From positions 1 through 11,225 of the forward strand of contig JAJFMG010000069.1 in the NCBI GenBank assembly GCA_021772295.1: a stretch of DNA of 11,225 nt. Direction: 5' to 3'. The notes beneath the pieces were generated by a model. That model saw nothing but the letters and a program-made list of their open reading frames with translations. It was not told the DNA's origin and made no database searches. Numbering within the stretch: position 1 is the first letter of the stretch; the number at the start of each line of letters is the position of its first letter. Source of the DNA: Chlamydiota bacterium (GTDB lineage: Bacteria > Chlamydiota > Chlamydiia > Chlamydiales > Simkaniaceae). Shown here piece by piece: positions 8,629 through 11,225 of this stretch. Position numbers and translations under genes: made by a program.

Positions 8629-9477
8629 TTACTCCATCTTTGGAGGTTTGCCCATCCCCAAATTTCTGTGATAGGCGCCTTTGACCTTTTTCGATTGCAT
8701 ATCTCTTGCTTTCCGAATGATTGCAACCCCTTTTTCGATATGATCAGCCATAAAATTCTGATACACCCATTCCGAGCTTTGCTTCGTTTTCACCCCATTT
8801 CGATTGAGTGGCAAATCAGAAATTAACAAAAGTGCTCCAAGAGTAAATTTCCTTTTATAAGAGGCCATAAATAATGTCGCACATTCAAGCTCTAACCCTT
8901 GCGCTTTATTTGCCTTCAATCTGGAAATAAAATCCTCATTAAATTCCCAAAATCTCAAATTCGTAGTATGCGTAATTCCAATATGATAATTTGCTTTTTC
9001 ATCCTCAAGGACTTCAGTTACAGCCTTTTGCATCAAAAAATTAGCCAATGATGGCACCTCTTTTGAAAAGTAAAAATTGGAGGTTCCTTCACCACGAATA
9101 CTGGCAACTGGAACTAAGTACTCACCAATCTTATATCTTCGCCTTAGTCCTGCGCACATCCCCAGGAGAACACTTGCCTTAATCGGTAAAAAAGAACATA
9201 AATCAACCACAAGAGCTGCTGCAGTTGATCCTATTTTGAAATCTAAGATAGAGATATCTTCTTTTTCGCAGTGAGCAACTTTGAACATGGATCCTTCGAT
9301 CACTTCGATATTGCGAGTCTTCGCAAAATACTCCACATATCTTGGAAAGTTTGTCAGTAGTAAATTTGATCTAAAGTCTTCGACTTTTGAGCCAGAGTAT
9401 CTTTCTAAAGTTTCTCTTGCATACTGACTCTCATCAATTTCGCCTTCAACGGGCTCATCCATTGGAAAATCTATCAT
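8629..9477 (-). CDS. amn: AMP nucleosidase, compact form
   Basis: This enzyme hydrolyses AMP to adenine and ribose 5-phosphate in the cytoplasm (EC 3.2.2.4), linking the purine pool to pentose phosphates. The protein of 282 residues carries the nucleoside-phosphorylase-I-type catalytic fold: GMCAGL (106-111) followed by an IGEYLVPVASIRGEG block, HTTNLRFWEFN (170-180), ELECAT with the conserved glutamates (196-201), and SDLPL with the likely catalytic Asp221. The E. coli enzyme is about 484 residues (recalled); its long N-terminal regulatory domain is largely absent here, as I recall for chlamydial homologues. An ATG six codons upstream (9495) is in frame but lacks a ribosome site, while AGAGG sits just ahead of the ATG at 9477, so the shorter form is preferred. 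It is transcribed away from the inc-like genes and towards the two transporters. A different nucleotide substrate within the same fold cannot be excluded. Confidence 0.9.
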   Translation of the reverse strand: MIDFPMDEPVEGEIDESQYARETLERYSGSKVEDFRSNLLLTNFPRYVEYFAKTRNIEVIEGSMFKVAHCEKEDISILDFKIGSTAAALVVDLCSFLPIKASVLLGMCAGLRRRYKIGEYLVPVASIRGEGTSNFYFSKEVPSLANFLMQKAVTEVLEDEKANYHIGITHTTNLRFWEFNEDFISRLKANKAQGLELECATLFMASYKRKFTLGALLLISDLPLNRNGVKTKQSSEWVYQNFMADHIEKGVAIIRKARDMQSKKVKGAYHRNLGMGKPPKME

Positions 9478-9489
9478 ATTCACCTCTTT
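9478..9489 (-). promoter_or_regulatory. Ribosome binding site deciding the amn start
   Basis: The minus strand reads AAAGAGGTGAAT directly before the ATG at 9475-9477, placing AGAGG about five bases upstream of that start. The alternative upstream ATG (9493-9495) is preceded by GTTATCAG, with no purine-rich site at the right distance. This favours the 282-residue product over the 288-residue one. Confidence 0.65.
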
Positions 9490-9536
9490 TATCATCTGAT
9501 AACTGATCCGACAATTAATCTTTAGGATTTTTTTTC

Positions 9537-9565
9537 TTTACACTTTTTCAAAGAAGGACTATCAA
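9537..9565 (+). promoter_or_regulatory. Candidate promoter for the inc-like gene pair
   Basis: TTTACA (9537-9542) and TATCAA (9560-9565) are separated by 17 bases and lie about 30 bases ahead of the ATG at 9595. An eight-base T-run (9528-9535) sits just upstream of the -35 box. The spacer between amn and this gene is divergent, so a rightward promoter must exist near here. The exact boxes are a hexamer match only. No equally good leftward promoter for amn was seen in the same spacer. Confidence 0.35.
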
Positions 9566-9594
9566 TTTCTCCAAAAAAACCTAGGATTGATCAA

Positions 9595-10575
9595 ATGAAC
9601 TCCATAGCAGCTTCTGCAACGTATTTAGCACCCCCAATTGCCGCAGCAATTACTTCAGCAATATGTCTCAAACAATCAGATAAGCCTCGTACTTTCACAT
9701 CCGATAATTTTATCCTTTGGGCAACAACTACCATCACAGTTGTAGCTGTAGCCCTAGCATACTTCGCCAACTACCCCACAATTGCACTTGGGTTCGCATT
9801 TTTAGGATTACTCACTATTTACTCTCTGAGTGGAAACTCAGAAAATTCACAATTAATTGAAAAAATCAATCAACTTCGAAAAGATTCAGATTCACTTAGA
9901 GATCAAGCTAAAAAAATGGGCGAGACAAACAATACATTCGAATCTGCGATAGATGGTTTACGCACTGAAAATACATGCTTTGAAGAAAATATCAGAACGT
10001 TTAGAAATAATTTAGACGATTTATTTTTAAGAATAGAAACAATGAGTGGTCTTAATTCAAATTTAGAGACAGTCGGTAATGAATTTAGAACTTCTATAAA
10101 ATCCTTGATCTCCCAAATCGAAAGGCTCGAACAGGTTTACACTACTACAGAAGCAAGACTAGCGCGTGTACTCAAAAATCAGCAAGGCCTATCATGGCAA
10201 AATACAAATAATCAACAAATGCTTGAATATCAAGGTCAGATGCTTCGTCAACTACTTACTTTCAATGGAATTACTATAACAGAACGCAAACCAGACAGCG
10301 TTGAATCGCTTTATGATAATCCCGAGCTTATTTACCCAGTACTTAAGACTGCTCGCTCATCACCTAGTAACGAAACTGGAAGGTCTTATCAACAAGTAGA
10401 CAACCTTCCAAGAGGCAACTCACCTATTCGATCTGGATCAGCTTTTTCGGAGTGTTCATCTTTTACAGAAGTAAATCCACCATCTATTTATGGAGAGGAA
10501 AGGCATGCGGGAGCAATTTTTGTAGCAAAATCTGACTCTATACCCACCCCCTCAAAGTCATCTAAAAATCCATAA
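9595..10575 (+). CDS. IncA-like putative inclusion membrane protein (bilobed TM plus coiled coil)
   Basis: I do not recognise a named orthologue. The 326-residue protein has a short, alanine-rich N-terminus without a cleavable signal peptide, two adjacent membrane segments (about 38-58 and 62-79) split by the tight turn ANYPT, a long polar helical stretch (about 85-222) with heptad-like spacing of Leu/Ile, and a Ser/Pro/Asn-rich, probably disordered tail. That order matches chlamydial Inc proteins, especially IncA, whose coiled coil resembles SNAREs. Such proteins are secreted by type III secretion and sit in the vacuole membrane with both ends in the host cytosol. Secretion is inferred from architecture only. 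The tail holds three EPIYA-like tyrosine contexts (Tyr240, Tyr247, Tyr299). The start ATG has AGGA eight bases upstream. A second membrane-protein gene follows after 37 bp. Alternatives include a bacterial coiled-coil membrane protein unrelated to Incs. Confidence 0.7.
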   Translation: MNSIAASATYLAPPIAAAITSAICLKQSDKPRTFTSDNFILWATTTITVVAVALAYFANYPTIALGFAFLGLLTIYSLSGNSENSQLIEKINQLRKDSDSLRDQAKKMGETNNTFESAIDGLRTENTCFEENIRTFRNNLDDLFLRIETMSGLNSNLETVGNEFRTSIKSLISQIERLEQVYTTTEARLARVLKNQQGLSWQNTNNQQMLEYQGQMLRQLLTFNGITITERKPDSVESLYDNPELIYPVLKTARSSPSNETGRSYQQVDNLPRGNSPIRSGSAFSECSSFTEVNPPSIYGEERHAGAIFVAKSDSIPTPSKSSKNP

Positions 10576-10612
10576 GATTAATAGCTAAAGAAAAAATTAA
10601 ATCGGAGTAATT

Positions 10613-10924
10613 ATGTCCAGTCCAATACCTGTAGAATCATCTGAAGAATCATCTTTTTTAGATCAGGCTGAAGAAGTCTTTAGAAATGGTTGTCAGTATC
10701 TTTCAGATTTCGTAAAAGAGAGACCTCTATGCGCAAGTGTGACAGCTGTTGCCTTTTCCATACTTGGAGTTGCAAGCGGAGCTTATTTAGTAGCATTCTT
10801 TCCTAGTTCTATTGTGGCCAGTAGTATTTATTTTAGTTCACTTGTATTGAATGCTGTTATTCTTTCTGCAACTATTAGTATTGCAATCAATAGTACGCAG
10901 CAAACTTCAGAAAGCAGGGGTTGA
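10613..10924 (+). CDS. Small two-helix membrane protein, possible Inc
   Basis: I do not recognise this family. The 103-residue protein has an acidic, serine-rich N-terminus (1-20), an amphipathic stretch (about 15-36), two adjacent hydrophobic segments (about 41-62 and 66-92) separated by a short turn FFPSS, and a short polar tail. Paired helices with a narrow loop and no cleavable signal are typical of small chlamydial Inc proteins, so a role in the inclusion membrane is plausible, but a small inner-membrane protein is equally possible. GGAG lies five bases ahead of the ATG, a strong ribosome site that supports the gene being real. It starts 37 bp after the IncA-like gene and ends 54 bp before efp, all on the same strand, so the three may share a transcript. 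Confidence 0.65.
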   Translation: MSSPIPVESSEESSFLDQAEEVFRNGCQYLSDFVKERPLCASVTAVAFSILGVASGAYLVAFFPSSIVASSIYFSSLVLNAVILSATISIAINSTQQTSESRG

Positions 10925-10978
10925 ATTTTATTCACTTGTTTTGCAAAATCTCGTCCCAATAATTTGGAGTATTGAGTT

Positions 10979-11225
10979 ATGGCGCAAGTAAGTACAAATG
11001 AATTTAAAAATGGTATGAAGGTTGAGCTTGAAAAAGAGCCTTATACTATTATTTCTGTTGAATTTGTAAAGCCCGGAAAAGGTCAAGCATTTACTCGAAC
11101 AAAACTCAAACACCTGACTTCTGGAAGAGTTGTTGAAAAGACTTTTAAGTCTGGCGAAAAGTTCGACATTGCAGATGTAGAAGAATCTAAAATGCGCCTT
11201 CTTTATGAAGATCAAGATGGCGCTG
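10979..11225 (+). CDS. efp: Elongation factor P, 3'-truncated by window edge
   Basis: EF-P binds ribosomes stalled between the P and E sites and promotes peptide-bond formation at consecutive prolines. The visible 82 residues cover the KOW-like N-terminal domain and the beginning of the second domain. [11 protein letters not shown] (28-38) places Lys34 at the tip of the domain I loop, the same position that is beta-lysylated in E. coli EF-P, and KTFKSGEKF follows as in the family. The full protein should be about 185-190 residues. GGAG (10966-10969) stands nine bases before the ATG. The gene lies 54 bp after the small membrane protein gene with no clear promoter of its own. From memory, C. 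trachomatis has two efp genes, one of them next to amn, which suits this location. Confidence 0.96.
   Translation, partial: MAQVSTNEFKNGMKVELEKEPYTIISVEFVKPGKGQAFTRTKLKHLTSGRVVEKTFKSGEKFDIADVEESKMRLLYEDQDGA

Noticed and set aside
8532..8726. Minus-strand open frame covering the amn end and the gap to the transporter
   Set aside because: It overlaps the amn C-terminus in another frame and has no domain features; the gap itself is better read as leader/promoter sequence.
9478..9495. Upstream ATG at 9495 as the amn start
   Set aside because: No ribosome binding site precedes it, whereas AGAGG lies correctly before the ATG at 9477; the six extra residues are not a recognised part of the family.
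9511..9535. AATC-TTTAG-GATT followed by a T-run as a terminator in the divergent spacer
   Set aside because: The stem is only four A/T-rich pairs and no gene transcribes into it from the left; the T-run more likely belongs to the promoter region.
10936..10963. TTGTTT / AATAAT as an efp promoter
   Set aside because: The implied transcription start would fall at or after the GGAG ribosome site, leaving almost no leader; read-through from the upstream genes is more likely.
10928..11215. Minus-strand open frame of 95 codons opposite efp
   Set aside because: It lies antisense to a clear EF-P gene, starts beyond any plausible ribosome site and has no recognisable motif; it is a shadow frame.
1..11225. 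CRISPR arrays, insertion sequences, prophage or toxin-antitoxin modules
   Set aside because: No regularly spaced repeats, transposase motifs, integrase or paired toxin/antitoxin frames were seen on either strand.

Overview
This A+T-rich, densely coding window most likely comes from a chlamydia, probably one of the environmental or amoeba/arthropod-associated Chlamydiales rather than Chlamydia itself. Three things point there. The housekeeping set alaS, mfd, amn and efp sits together; from memory, the orthologues also sit close together in Chlamydia trachomatis, with tktB between alaS and amn. An adenine-releasing AMP nucleosidase and neurotransmitter:sodium-symporter (NSS) family carriers occur in that phylum. 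Two proteins have the paired-hydrophobic ('bilobed') layout of inclusion membrane (Inc) proteins. The genus cannot be fixed from the sequence alone.

Layout. Bases 2-2551 (+) hold alanyl-tRNA synthetase without its first ~30 residues. Its stop overlaps the TTG start of mfd (2545-5772, +), the transcription-repair coupling factor. A perfect 15-bp inverted repeat lies in the first codons of mfd. Only 22 bp after mfd, and tail-to-tail with it, comes a leftward group: amn (AMP nucleosidase, 8629-9477), then two tandem NSS transporters (nssA 7174-8535, nssB 5795-7165). From a 117-bp divergent spacer a rightward group begins: an IncA-like membrane/coiled-coil protein (9595-10575), a small two-helix membrane protein (10613-10924), and elongation factor P, cut by the window end (10979-11225).

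How the genes fit together. alaS-mfd looks like a translationally coupled housekeeping pair for tRNA charging and transcription-coupled DNA repair. amn and the two transporters could form a salvage/import group that splits AMP and takes up amino-acid-like solutes with sodium. The two transporters are ancient duplicates, identical at about 68% of their first 400 residues by my hand count. Both have lost the asparagine that binds sodium at site Na1 in LeuT, while keeping the Na2 ligands. The two Inc-like genes are probably the lineage-specific, host-facing part of the window, placed between amn and efp.

No tRNA, rRNA, CRISPR array, insertion sequence or prophage gene was seen. No stretch over 300 bases lacks a gene; the largest gaps are the 117-bp amn/inc spacer and the 93-bp amn/nssA gap. 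No convincing intrinsic terminator was found.
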